Shown here: positions 35,223 through 43,682 of the stretch, piece after piece
How positions within the stretch are numbered: the first letter of the stretch is position 1
Layout: each line of letters begins with the position of its first letter
Assembly: GCF_006363895.1 (NCBI RefSeq)
Contig: NZ_CP040953.1
Source: Methylopumilus universalis
GTDB taxonomy: Bacteria > Pseudomonadota > Gammaproteobacteria > Burkholderiales > Methylophilaceae
Strand: one strand, 5' to 3'
Length of the DNA stretch: 64,000 nucleotides
The notes under the pieces: generated by a model
Told to the model about the DNA's origin: nothing
The model's database searches: none
The model's input: the letters and a program-made list of their open reading frames with translations, nothing else
Program-made: the position numbers and the translations under genes

Positions 35223-35866
35223 ATATTTTTGATAGATTTCCTTACATCGTAGTTGAAGGGCCTATTGGCTCTGGAAAGTCAACGCTAGCAAAAATTTTAG
35301 CTGACCGATTTTCAGTCAATTTTTTAAGCGAAAAAGCCGAAAAAAATCCTTTTTTGCCAAAGTTTTATGAAGACATGAAGCGCTATGCTTTATCAACTCA
35401 GTTATTTTTTCTTTTCCAAAGGGCGGATCAGATTCAAAAAATTTCACAGATAGATATGTTTAAAGAATCGACAATTGCTGACTTTTTTCTTGAAAAAGAC
35501 CCTATCTTTGCAAAAATTAATTTAGATCAAGAAGAGTTTAATCTTTATCATCAAATCTTTTCTCACTTGCAATTAAAAGCACCAAAACCAGATCTTATTA
35601 TTTATATTCAAACATCGATAGAAACTTTAGAAAAAAGAATTAAAGATAGAAGTATTGATTTTGAGATGAATATTTCAACTGAATATTTAGAAGCGATTGC
35701 TGAATCTTATAGCCAATTTTTTCATAGCTATGATCACTCACCCGTTTTAATTCTTAACAATGAAAATTTAAATATTCTGAAAGATAAAAATGCAATTGAT
35801 CTCTTGGTTGAGCGAATCATGAATATCAAAAGTAATCGTGAGTTTTTTAATCCTCAGCTTCTATGA
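35219..35866 (+). CDS. Deoxynucleoside kinase (dGK/dAK family)
   Basis: A 215-residue P-loop kinase of the deoxynucleoside kinase family. Walker A is GPIGSGKST (about 15-23). The FFLEKDPIFAKINL block (about 90-103) and the LIYIQTSIETLEKRIKDR lid region (about 126-142) are characteristic. The family salvages deoxyguanosine, deoxyadenosine or related nucleosides. It lies between folK and panB with 4-base overlaps on both sides, so it is firmly part of the operon, although it has no obvious link to pantothenate. Substrate preference cannot be read here. Confidence 0.85.
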   Translation: MNIFDRFPYIVVEGPIGSGKSTLAKILADRFSVNFLSEKAEKNPFLPKFYEDMKRYALSTQLFFLFQRADQIQKISQIDMFKESTIADFFLEKDPIFAKINLDQEEFNLYHQIFSHLQLKAPKPDLIIYIQTSIETLEKRIKDRSIDFEMNISTEYLEAIAESYSQFFHSYDHSPVLILNNENLNILKDKNAIDLLVERIMNIKSNREFFNPQLL

Positions 35867-36618
35867 ACTCAATACCTCTTAAATCTGCAGTAAAAAATGG
35901 TAAGAAAATTACTATTCTCACTTGCTACGATGCATCTTTTGCAAGACTCTTAGAATCAATAGAAGTTGATGCTATTTTAGTGGGTGATTCTCTGGGTATG
36001 TTTATTAAAGGTGATGTGAATACGCATGATGTTTCATTAAACGATATGATTTATCACACGAGGGCGGTCGCGCAGGGAGCTAAATCTACATTCATTATAA
36101 GCGATCTACCTATCCATACTTATGAAACCAATGACCTTGCATACAAAAGTGCCCTAGCGCTTATTGAAGCAGGGGCACATATGGTTAAGCTCGAGGGGGG
36201 CGCATCATTGGCATCTATCGTTAGCCACTTAAAAACAAAAGATATTAAAGTATGTGGTCATATAGGATATATGCCACAAAGCATTAAAGATATGGATAGC
36301 AATGAAATTAAAACTTCATTAGAAAAAACTCTAGAAACTATTATTGAGGATGCAAAAGCGCTTGAGAAATCTGGGGCCGATATGTTGGTGCTATCTTCTG
36401 TCCCTGAGAATATTGCTAAGAGAATTACACAAGAAATATCTATTCCGACGATTGGATTTCATTCGGGCTCATCATGTGATGGCGAGGTTTTTATTTTGTA
36501 TGATTTATTAATAAATTCGAATACATCTCATGATCTTTATTTAAACAAAACATCCATACCAAGTAAAAATAGCGACGTCAAAAACCTTCTTTTGCAGTTC
36601 ATGAAAAATCATTCTTAA
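35863..36618 (+). CDS. panB: Divergent 3-methyl-2-oxobutanoate hydroxymethyltransferase (PanB)
   Basis: First committed enzyme of pantothenate synthesis. The 251-residue protein keeps the PanB scaffold: LTCYDASFARLL, metal-site VGDSLGM (Asp42, Ser43), DLPIHTY (Asp81), MVKLEGG (Lys109, Glu111) and CGHIGYMPQS. Departures are clear: the position of the proposed catalytic base (E. coli Glu181, in LECVP) is Ser178 (LSSVP); the GGYKVQGR loop is missing; GIGAG reads GFHSG; the C-terminus is shortened. The frame is intact and flanked by panC with 3 bp spacing, so it is expressed as a gene, but catalytic competence is open. Confidence 0.85.
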   Translation: MNSIPLKSAVKNGKKITILTCYDASFARLLESIEVDAILVGDSLGMFIKGDVNTHDVSLNDMIYHTRAVAQGAKSTFIISDLPIHTYETNDLAYKSALALIEAGAHMVKLEGGASLASIVSHLKTKDIKVCGHIGYMPQSIKDMDSNEIKTSLEKTLETIIEDAKALEKSGADMLVLSSVPENIAKRITQEISIPTIGFHSGSSCDGEVFILYDLLINSNTSHDLYLNKTSIPSKNSDVKNLLLQFMKNHS

Positions 36619-36621
36619 AGT

Positions 36622-37458
36622 ATGGATGTCATTCATACTCAAAACCAATTAATTCAAACATTAAAGGGATTAACACATATTGCTTTTGTACCTACCATGG
36701 GGAATCTCCATGAAGGACACATTAAACTTATTCAAGAAGCATCAAAAGTTTCAAGAAATATTGTCGTGAGCATTTTTATTAATCCACTTCAATTTAACTC
36801 AAAAGAAGACTTTAAAAATTATCCGCGGACATTAAAAGAAGACTTATCTATACTTAAAGAATTGGGCATACCTTTCGTATTTGCTCCATCCGAAGAAGAT
36901 ATTCTTGATTCATTAGAAACAATTGAAATTAAGCTCCCTGGCATTGCAAACGATTTGTGTGGGAAATTTAGACCAGGGCATTTTAATGGCGTCGCCACTA
37001 TTGTCTGTAAATTATTTAACCTTATTCAGCCCGACATAGCTTTTTTTGGAAAAAAGGATTTTCAACAACTTTTTTTGATTAAAGCATTGGCAAAACAGCT
37101 TAACTATCCTATTGAAATTGTTGGAATCGATACAGTTCGAGATCATGACGGCCTAGCAAAAAGCTCAAGAAATAATTTACTTTCCCTGGAGGATAGAAAA
37201 AAAGCCCCTCAATTATTTGAGCAATTGAATGCTATGAAGGAAAAGGTGATACAAAAAAATTCTACATTTAAAGAAATTGAAGCGCACGCATTAAGCGTAT
37301 TAAATACTTCTGGATGGTCAGTCGACTATCTATCGATTCGCTCAGCTCAATCACTTGAAAATCCAGTTCATGATGAAAATCAGATAGTTATTTTAGGAGC
37401 CGCCACCCTAGGGTCTGTTCGCCTCATTGATAATATTGAATTTTGCATCCAGGATTGA
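36622..37458 (+). CDS. panC: Pantothenate synthetase
   Basis: Joins pantoate and beta-alanine with ATP. The 278-residue protein shows the nucleotidyl-transferase signature FVPTMGNLHEGH (about 22-33), INPLQF (about 51-56), KFRPGHFNGVATIV (about 117-130), GKKDFQQL (about 145-152) and GLAKSSRNNLLS (about 180-191), all in family positions. It follows panB in the usual order, and its last codons hold a candidate promoter for panD. Confidence 0.96.
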   Translation: MDVIHTQNQLIQTLKGLTHIAFVPTMGNLHEGHIKLIQEASKVSRNIVVSIFINPLQFNSKEDFKNYPRTLKEDLSILKELGIPFVFAPSEEDILDSLETIEIKLPGIANDLCGKFRPGHFNGVATIVCKLFNLIQPDIAFFGKKDFQQLFLIKALAKQLNYPIEIVGIDTVRDHDGLAKSSRNNLLSLEDRKKAPQLFEQLNAMKEKVIQKNSTFKEIEAHALSVLNTSGWSVDYLSIRSAQSLENPVHDENQIVILGAATLGSVRLIDNIEFCIQD

Positions 37459-37470
37459 ACTGGCTATAAT
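37443..37470 (+). promoter_or_regulatory. Candidate sigma-70 promoter of panD
   Basis: TTGCAT (37443-37448) and a perfect TATAAT (37465-37470) with a 16-base spacer. The -35 lies inside the end of panC and the -10 in the 49-bp gap before panD. It would let panD-rsfS-rlmH-phrB be transcribed separately from the upstream operon. Confidence 0.55.
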
Positions 37471-37507
37471 AGGACATCCTTTATACCTGGTTTTGTAGTC
37501 AAAATAT

Positions 37508-37888
37508 ATGCAAAGAATCATGCTCAAATCTAAACTTCATCGCGTTCAAGTTACGCATTCCGAACTTGAATATGAGGGCTCATGTGCGATTGACGAAACA
37601 TTGCTTGAGGCAGCTCAAATTAGAGAATACGAGCAAATTGCTATCTACAATATTACGAACGGCGAACGTTTTACAACTTACGCTATTAGGGCACAAAGAA
37701 ATTCAGGTGTTATTTCGATTAATGGAGCAGCAGCGCACAAAGCTAACCCTGGTGATCTTATTATTATTGCAACCTATGCAAATTACTCTGAGCTAGAGTT
37801 AGAAAAATATAAACCAGCGCTTATTTACGTTAACGAAAAAAACCAGATTATTGCAAAAAAAGATTTTATTCAGATTCAGGCTGCTTAA
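37508..37888 (+). CDS. panD: Aspartate 1-decarboxylase (pyruvoyl enzyme)
   Basis: Makes beta-alanine for pantothenate. The 126-residue proenzyme self-cleaves between Gly24 and Ser25 (YEGSCAID) to make the pyruvoyl group; Lys9 and the LHRVQVTHSEL start agree with the family. The first ATG (37508) is preferred to the one at 37520 because the E. coli protein has the same N-terminal length. A good sigma-70 promoter sits just upstream. Confidence 0.96.
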   Translation: MQRIMLKSKLHRVQVTHSELEYEGSCAIDETLLEAAQIREYEQIAIYNITNGERFTTYAIRAQRNSGVISINGAAAHKANPGDLIIIATYANYSELELEKYKPALIYVNEKNQIIAKKDFIQIQAA

Positions 37889-37894
37889 TCATCA

Positions 37895-38254
37895 ATGACC
37901 TTGAATGATATTAAAAAAGCGGTAGTTGAGGCGCTTGAGGACATTAAAGCCTTCGATATTGAAGTGATTGATGTAAGAAAAATTACAACGGTTACAAGTT
38001 TTATGGTGGTTGCAAGTGCCAACTCAACCAGACAAACAAAAGCTCTCGCTCACAATGTTTGCGAAAAAATGAAGTCGCTTAATATTCATATCAATGGGGT
38101 TGAGGGTGAAAAAGAAGGTGAATGGGTTCTAGTGGATGTGGATGATGTCATTGTCCATATCATGCTCCCTACCACGCGTGCTTATTATAATCTTGAGCAG
38201 TTGTGGATCGAGCCGCCAAAAAAATCTCCAAAAAAAATTAATTCGCTTCATTGA
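37895..38254 (+). CDS. rsfS: Ribosomal silencing factor RsfS
   Basis: Binds uL14 on the 50S subunit and blocks subunit joining when nutrients fall. The 119-residue protein has the Iojap/RsfS fold signatures VEALEDIKAFDIEVIDVRK, TTVTSFMVVASANSTRQ and EGEWVLVDVDDVIVHIM (about 85-101) ending with the YYNLEQLW stretch. It is followed directly by rlmH, whose TTG start overlaps its TGA stop, the classic rsfS-rlmH pair. Confidence 0.95.
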   Translation: MTLNDIKKAVVEALEDIKAFDIEVIDVRKITTVTSFMVVASANSTRQTKALAHNVCEKMKSLNIHINGVEGEKEGEWVLVDVDDVIVHIMLPTTRAYYNLEQLWIEPPKKSPKKINSLH

Positions 38255-38712
38255 AAATTAAAATCATCTCAATTGGCAATAAAATGCCAGGCTGGATTAA
38301 CGAAGCTTTTGATGGATACATTTCAAAGCTCAATCACGATTTTTCTCCTCAGCTCGTAGAAATTAAACCAGAAAAAAAATTTGACTCCATAGAGCAAAAA
38401 AAAATGAGTGAGGCTGAAAAAATTTTATCTCATCTCGATAAAGAGTTTTTAATTGTGCTTGATGAAAAGGGATTTCAGTTCACATCGCAAGAACTAGCTC
38501 AAAAATTAAATCATTGGTCAGAACATTTCAAACATATTGCCTTTGTGATTGGGGGTGCTGATGGTATACATGAAGACGTTCTTCAGAAAGCCCATCTTAC
38601 ATGGAGCCTATCCAAATCAACGTTCCCCCACGCTCTTGTAAGAGTCTTAGTGGCAGAGCAGCTATATCGAGCCCACTCAATTTTAGAAAATCATCCTTAT
38701 CATCGTGAATAA
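38251..38712 (+). CDS. rlmH: 23S rRNA pseudouridine-1915 N3-methyltransferase
   Basis: A SPOUT methyltransferase acting on helix 69 of 23S rRNA. The 153-residue protein has the family SAM-binding knot: FVIGGADGIHEDVL (about 103-116) and the C-terminal LSKSTFPHALVRVLVAEQLYRA with the final NHPYHRE (cited in parts). Start TTG at 38251 overlaps the rsfS stop (TTGA). The end overlaps the photolyase start by 8 bases. Confidence 0.96.
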   Translation: MKIKIISIGNKMPGWINEAFDGYISKLNHDFSPQLVEIKPEKKFDSIEQKKMSEAEKILSHLDKEFLIVLDEKGFQFTSQELAQKLNHWSEHFKHIAFVIGGADGIHEDVLQKAHLTWSLSKSTFPHALVRVLVAEQLYRAHSILENHPYHRE

Positions 38713-40111
38713 AAAATATAACAATTCACTAGTTTGGTTTAGAAGAGATTTGCGTGATTATGATCATGCTGCCCTTTCTCATGCGCTTCAAGAGTCTAAA
38801 CAAGTTTTTTGTATTTTTATTTTTGATAAAGAAATTTTAGACGCCTTAAAAAATAAAGAAGATAGGCGCGTTGAATTTATTTGGGAAAGTATTAAAGAGC
38901 TTAAAGAAAGTCTTATTCAAAAAAAATCTGATTTAATTGTGATGCATAGCTTGGCTTCTGATGCAATTTCTCGTGTCATTGATGAATTTAAGATCGAAGC
39001 AATTTATACCAACAGAGATTATGAGCCACAAGCTATCAAACGAGATGAAGAAATAAAAAATATTGCGATTAAAAAAAATGTCGTATTTTACGGCTTTAAA
39101 GATCAGGTAATTTTTGAACAAGATGAGATTCTGACTGCGCTAGATAAGCCCTATACTGTTTTTACGCCTTACAAAAATAATTATTTAAAAAGACTTGCTC
39201 AAACTTCAATACCTCGCTTCGACATTGAGCCGTTTATCGAAAATCTTGCTCAATTTAAATCTGATCCTCTATTAAGTCTCGAGGACATGGGATTTAAAAA
39301 AACCAATCTTCATCAAATAAAAATTCATACCGGCATGACTGGAGGAAAATTACTCGCTGAGGATTTTAAAGAGAGAATAGCGCTCTACAAAAAAACGCGC
39401 GATTTCCCAGCGATTAAAGGTGTCTCATACCTTTCTGTCCACTTACGATTTGGGACGCTCTCTATAAGACAGCTTGTTCGGCTAACCCAAGAATCCTTTA
39501 GTGAAGGCGCTGAAACATGGCTTAATGAATTGATTTGGCGTGAATTTTATTTTCAAATTCTATTTCATCGTCCAGACGTAGCGCTCGGCAGAGCTTTCAA
39601 AAAAGACTATGAATCGATCGCTTTTGAAAATAACCCTGACTATTTCAAAGCATGGACAGAAGGCCAAACTGGATTTCCGATTGTTGACGCTGCGATGAGA
39701 CAACTTAACCAAACGGGCTTTATGCATAATCGGCTTAGAATGATTGCCGCTTCTTTTTTAGTCAAAGATCTTCTTGTCGATTGGCGATGGGGCGAAGCGT
39801 ATTTTGCAGAGAAGCTTATTGATTTTGACTTAAGTGCTAATAACGGCGGTTGGCAATGGGCAGCCTCTACAGGTTGTGATGCTCAACCATGGTTTAGGAT
39901 TTTTAACCCAATTACGCAGTCCTTAAGATTCGATCCTCAGGGTAAATTTATTAAAAAATATATCCCTGAGCTTGATCATTGCAGTCATGATGAGATTCAC
40001 TCCCCATGGCTCAGTCAAAACGCTCATAAAATAAGCTACCCAAAGCCCATCATTGACCATGCCTCACAAAGAATAAAAGCGCTGGCCCTCTATAAATCGG
40101 CCAAAAACTAG
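38705..40111 (+). CDS. phrB: Deoxyribodipyrimidine photolyase (class I CPD)
   Basis: Uses blue light and FADH to split cyclobutane pyrimidine dimers. The 468-residue protein begins with the photolyase domain WFRRDLRDYDHAAL, and the FAD-binding half contains SVHLRFGTLSIRQL, WLNELIWREFYFQIL, GQTGFPIVDAAMRQL and NNGGWQWAASTGCDAQPWFR. The start is GTG at 38705 within the end of rlmH. Its presence fits an organism living in sunlit surface water. Confidence 0.93.
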   Translation: MNKKYNNSLVWFRRDLRDYDHAALSHALQESKQVFCIFIFDKEILDALKNKEDRRVEFIWESIKELKESLIQKKSDLIVMHSLASDAISRVIDEFKIEAIYTNRDYEPQAIKRDEEIKNIAIKKNVVFYGFKDQVIFEQDEILTALDKPYTVFTPYKNNYLKRLAQTSIPRFDIEPFIENLAQFKSDPLLSLEDMGFKKTNLHQIKIHTGMTGGKLLAEDFKERIALYKKTRDFPAIKGVSYLSVHLRFGTLSIRQLVRLTQESFSEGAETWLNELIWREFYFQILFHRPDVALGRAFKKDYESIAFENNPDYFKAWTEGQTGFPIVDAAMRQLNQTGFMHNRLRMIAASFLVKDLLVDWRWGEAYFAEKLIDFDLSANNGGWQWAASTGCDAQPWFRIFNPITQSLRFDPQGKFIKKYIPELDHCSHDEIHSPWLSQNAHKISYPKPIIDHASQRIKALALYKSAKN

Positions 40112-40134
40112 GTTGTTGTTTTTATGCAACACCA

Positions 40135-40157
40135 AAGGCCTCAAGGCCTTAATTTTC
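40135..40157 (+). terminator. Weak terminator after phrB
   Basis: AAGGCC and GGCCTT (40135-40140 and 40145-40150) form a 6-bp GC-rich stem with a TCAA loop, followed by AATTTT. A second imperfect pairing, GGTTGTTG with CAACACC, occurs just before it. Together they probably end the panD-phrB transcript. Confidence 0.4.
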
Positions 40158-40208
40158 AATAAGTTATAGACAAAAAAACAACATTAATAGATAATTTGCT
40201 TAACATTA

Positions 40209-40946
40209 ATGAATCCTTTTGACATGACAAAACACATCAGCAAATTCCTCGTAGCAATCTTAGTCACTTTCGTCATGTTTGGTTGTGCTTCACAACAAAA
40301 CAAAGATCCTCTCGAAGGTCTTAATCGTACAGTTTACAAATTTAATGATGTCGTTGATAAAGTAGCGTTAAAACCTGTGGCTCAGGGCTATCAAGCAATT
40401 ACACCTACCCCTATCCAAACGGGTGTGAATAACTTCTTTAAAAATATTCGCGACGTCGTAACACTCGTAAACGAATTATTCCAATTCAAATTCAAGCAAG
40501 CTGCTAATACAACGGGTCGAGTTGCTTTAAATACAACCGTGGGTGTGCTCGGACTATTTGATGTGCATTCAAAAGCAGGTGGTGCTCGTACAAAAGAAGA
40601 TTTTGGTCAAACACTTGGTTACTATGGTATTGATAGCGGGGCGTATTTAGTACTTCCTCTTCTCGGTCCGTCAAGCACCAGAGATGGTATTGGATTTGCG
40701 ACTGATGCATTCTTCTTCGATCCAATTGGTTATATCAATGATGACACAACTCGATGGGCTACAATTGCAGTCGCGGTGATCGATAAACGTGCAGACCTAA
40801 TGGATGATATCGACATTCGTGACAAATCTTTCGATCCATATGCTTATATGCGTGATAGTTACTTGCAAAATAGAGAAAACTTAGTGAAAGATGGCGTAGA
40901 AGATCCAAACGGCGTTAGACCTTACACACTGCCTCTTGGCAATTAA
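40209..40946 (+). CDS. mlaA: MlaA/VacJ outer-membrane lipoprotein
   Basis: Outer-membrane component of the Mla phospholipid-transport system, which removes mislocalised phospholipids from the outer leaflet. The 245-residue protein has a lipoprotein signal ending at VMFGC (cysteine about 26), then DPLEGLNRTVYKFND and the family blocks GVNNFFKNIRD, RVALNTTVGVLGLFD and LPLLGPSSTRDGIG. An ATG at 40224 is an alternative start. The remaining mla genes are not next to it. A strong hairpin lies just after the stop. Confidence 0.94.
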   Translation: MNPFDMTKHISKFLVAILVTFVMFGCASQQNKDPLEGLNRTVYKFNDVVDKVALKPVAQGYQAITPTPIQTGVNNFFKNIRDVVTLVNELFQFKFKQAANTTGRVALNTTVGVLGLFDVHSKAGGARTKEDFGQTLGYYGIDSGAYLVLPLLGPSSTRDGIGFATDAFFFDPIGYINDDTTRWATIAVAVIDKRADLMDDIDIRDKSFDPYAYMRDSYLQNRENLVKDGVEDPNGVRPYTLPLGN

Positions 40947-40957
40947 TTAGCTTTTCA

Positions 40958-42292
40958 TCAACTAGAAGCAATACTCATTGCTTCTAGTAAGATCGAACCC
41001 GTATGTTTCGATCCGTTTCTGTAAACATCATTTCCAATAGCTAAAATCTGTTTCAACATATCTTTCATATTGCCTGCAATCGTAATTTCTTCAACGGGAT
41101 AAGCAATCACCCCGTCTTCAACCCAGAACCCTGCAGCACCTCTAGAGTAATCACCTGTGACCATATTGATGCCGTGACCCAGTAGCTCTGTTACAAACAG
41201 ACCTTTATGCATTTGCTTAATAAGATCTTTTAGGTTTTGATTGCCCGTCTTCACAATGAGATTATGCGCACCACCGGCATTACCTGTTGATTGCATGCCA
41301 AGCTTTCTGGCGGAGTAAGAAGATAGAAGGTATCCATTGATAGTACCTCGGTCAACTAATAGTCTTGGATTTGTCGCTACCCCTTCATCATCAAACATAG
41401 AACTTGCGTCTCCCCGCAAAAGGAAAGGATCTTCTTCAATCGTTAATTGATCGCTTGCTACTTTTTCGCCAAGCGAGTTTAGAAGAAATGAAGATTGGCG
41501 ATATAAATTACCGCCAGAGATGGCTGAGATAAGAGATGAGATCAGTCCGGTCGCTATCGGCGCTTCAAAAATAACTGGCGCATGGCATGTCTGAATTTTT
41601 TTAGCGCCCAGTCGAGAGAGCGTTCGTGTGCCTGCTAATTTTCCTACCGATTCAACTGACTCTAAATCTTCAACATGTCTTGCTGACGAATACCAATAAT
41701 CTCTTTGCATCATCGACTTTTCTTCTGCAATCACAGAGCAGCCAACCGAATGTCTCGATGTGGGATAGCCTCCCATAAAACCATGACTATTAGCATAAAT
41801 AAAAATACCCTCGGAAGATGAAATGCTAGCCCCTTCGGAATTTGTAATTTTTTGACTTACACCAAGCGCTGAAGCCTCACATGTTTTCGCAAGGTCAATC
41901 ATATGATCAATAGAGATGTCCCATGCATTATACAAATCAAGATCTTGCATGTTTGTCGCCATCAAATTTTTATCAGCTAAGTCAAAAAAAGGATCGGGCG
42001 CTGTATAGCGCGCAATATTAAAAGCAGCCTCTACGGTATCTTCAATACTTTGCATGGATAGATCAGATGAGCTTGAACTGCCCTTCCGCTGGCCATTATA
42101 AAGAGTGACAGAAAATCCTTTATCTCTATTGATTTCAAGTGTTTCAAGCTCACCTAAACGTACAGAAACATTTTTACCTGTACCATAACTTAGCTCAACT
42201 TCAGATGCGGTAGCACCTATACTCTTTGCATAATGCAATGTGTGGTCAGCAATTTTTTTTAATTGTTCTAAATCAAATTGATTTTTTTTCAT
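40958..42292 (-). CDS. pmbA: PmbA/TldE-family metalloprotease subunit
   Basis: PmbA (TldE) pairs with TldD to form a zinc protease that processes modified peptides such as microcin B17. The 444-residue length is typical. The family blocks are VRLGELETLEINRDKGFSVT-like N-terminus, SSSSDLS, SGGNLYRQSSF and the C-terminal GDYSRGAAGFWVEDGVIAYPVEEITIAGN region (cited in parts). As expected for this subunit there is no HExxxH zinc motif; that is on TldD. It diverges from darP, the same neighbour as in E. coli (yjgA-pmbA). Confidence 0.94.
   Translation of the reverse strand: MKKNQFDLEQLKKIADHTLHYAKSIGATASEVELSYGTGKNVSVRLGELETLEINRDKGFSVTLYNGQRKGSSSSSDLSMQSIEDTVEAAFNIARYTAPDPFFDLADKNLMATNMQDLDLYNAWDISIDHMIDLAKTCEASALGVSQKITNSEGASISSSEGIFIYANSHGFMGGYPTSRHSVGCSVIAEEKSMMQRDYWYSSARHVEDLESVESVGKLAGTRTLSRLGAKKIQTCHAPVIFEAPIATGLISSLISAISGGNLYRQSSFLLNSLGEKVASDQLTIEEDPFLLRGDASSMFDDEGVATNPRLLVDRGTINGYLLSSYSARKLGMQSTGNAGGAHNLIVKTGNQNLKDLIKQMHKGLFVTELLGHGINMVTGDYSRGAAGFWVEDGVIAYPVEEITIAGNMKDMLKQILAIGNDVYRNGSKHTGSILLEAMSIASS
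40961..40988. terminator. Long hairpin between mlaA and pmbA ends
   Basis: ACTAGAAGCAAT (40961-40972) and ATTGCTTCTAGT (40977-40988) form a perfect 12-bp stem with a 4-base loop. It lies inside the last pmbA codons and just beyond the mlaA stop. There is no T-tract, so it may be a shared 3'-end protector or a rho-type boundary rather than a true intrinsic terminator. Confidence 0.45.
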
Positions 42293-42367
42293 GTCTCTAT
42301 AGGTAGGAAAGTAAACCCTGTTATCATAACTTAGAAATAGTCACTCTATTAAGTCACTTACATTCAT

Positions 42368-42868
42368 ATGGCAAAAGATAAAGATTTCGAAAATAATACC
42401 GTCAGCAGGACGCAGCTTAAACTTGAAGCTGAAAAACTTCAATCACTTGGATTGAAATTATGTGATTTATCAGTATCCAAATTAAAGGCTTTGAATTTAC
42501 CACCCGATTTATTCGAAGCAATTATAGCCATGCAAAAAATTACGAGTAATGGCGCCAAAAGGCGTCAGAGTCAATATATTGGCAAGCTCATGAGAAATTT
42601 TGATGCTACTGAATTAAATACGATTATGACTTTTTGGGATCAGCAAGAAATTAAAGAAAAACAACATTTTCACAATGTAGAATTGTGGCGGAAAAAATTA
42701 GTTGAAGATCCTGGAAGTGTTAATGATTTCTTAATTAAGTTTCCTACGGAAGAAAAATTAATTTTATTAAACACAATCAAAGAAGCAGTTGAAGAAAAGA
42801 CTAAGGATAAAGCGCCTAAATATAGTCGAGAATTATTTAAGCTTATTAAAAAAATTATAGAGAAATAA
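42368..42868 (+). CDS. darP: DarP/YjgA, ribosome-associated protein (DUF615)
   Basis: A 166-residue helical protein that joins late 50S assembly intermediates. The family pattern SRTQLKLEAEKLQSLGLKL near the N-terminus, NGAKRRQSQYIGKLMR (about 56-71) and the charged C-terminal helices fit DUF615. The gene is divergent from pmbA, matching the E. coli yjgA-pmbA arrangement. It converges on the PDZ gene with a 2-base gap. Confidence 0.92.
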   Translation: MAKDKDFENNTVSRTQLKLEAEKLQSLGLKLCDLSVSKLKALNLPPDLFEAIIAMQKITSNGAKRRQSQYIGKLMRNFDATELNTIMTFWDQQEIKEKQHFHNVELWRKKLVEDPGSVNDFLIKFPTEEKLILLNTIKEAVEEKTKDKAPKYSRELFKLIKKIIEK

Positions 42869-42870
42869 AA

Positions 42871-43626
42871 TTATCTACGGTTAAGTTCAGTAACTACAAC
42901 CTTTTCCTCATTGTCTCTTGCATATTTAATTTTCACTTTATTGCCTTGCTGTTTGAATACTGATTTAGCGAACTCTTCAGGCGACTCAGTATTAACATCA
43001 TTTAATACAAGTATCACATCGCCTTTTTGAATGCCTGATTTAAAAGCAGGTGAATCTTTAATCACTGCAATGACTTTCAAGCCCGCCTCTTCCTTCTTCT
43101 CTTTGGTGTCTGAGTTTTTCTTAATTAACTTAATGACATGTAATCCTAAGATTGGCTGAGGGAGCTTAGCCCAATAGGTTGCATAAAAGTCAAACTTACT
43201 ATTTTTATCTTGTAAGTCCGCTTCACTCACCTCAATCACACTATTTTTTTCACTCTTGCTGCTTTTTTTCATTTCAGCATGAATCTGTCTTAAGCGCTCT
43301 GTTCGGGTCATTTCATTAATTTTACGGTCGTAGACTAAAACCACATCTGCTTCGATCGATTGGGCATGTTTAAGCGCTTGGTTAGGTTCCGTAAAAGGTC
43401 CCTGAAATGCAGAGGTTCCCATAAGGTCATAGCCATCTTCTAACATTCTAATATTATCTTTTTCTTTATTCATGCCAGCATAAATTTTTGTATCAGGCTT
43501 TTTTTGCAGCGAATGAAGACTGTCATTACTTTGCGTAAGATAATTTACTTGAAATAGATTGGTCTCTTCTGCAAATGCCAGAGTGCTTAATAAATTGAGG
43601 ATGACAAAAATAAGTTTAAATTGCAT
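42871..43626 (-). CDS. Exported PDZ-domain protein
   Basis: A 251-residue protein with a signal peptide (about 1-19, cleavage near AFA) and a C-terminal PDZ domain (about 160-248: GLKVIAVIKDSPAFKSGIQKGDVILVLNDV, cited in part). The middle region, with ADVVLVYDRKINEMTRTERL and a lysine/serine-rich linker, is unfamiliar. There is no protease domain, so it is not a DegP/DegS homologue. A scaffold or ligand-binding periplasmic role is likely. Not recognised as a named family. Confidence 0.75.
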   Translation of the reverse strand: MQFKLIFVILNLLSTLAFAEETNLFQVNYLTQSNDSLHSLQKKPDTKIYAGMNKEKDNIRMLEDGYDLMGTSAFQGPFTEPNQALKHAQSIEADVVLVYDRKINEMTRTERLRQIHAEMKKSSKSEKNSVIEVSEADLQDKNSKFDFYATYWAKLPQPILGLHVIKLIKKNSDTKEKKEEAGLKVIAVIKDSPAFKSGIQKGDVILVLNDVNTESPEEFAKSVFKQQGNKVKIKYARDNEEKVVVTELNRR

Positions 43627-43682
43627 AGAATTCCCTTAAAGCGATAATGTTATGATCGAACTTTCACTAATTATGACCCATC

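Noticed and set aside
36280..36500. A frameshift to explain the odd PanB residues
   Set aside because: Similarity to PanB continues in one frame on both sides of the changes, so substitution and deletion explain it better.
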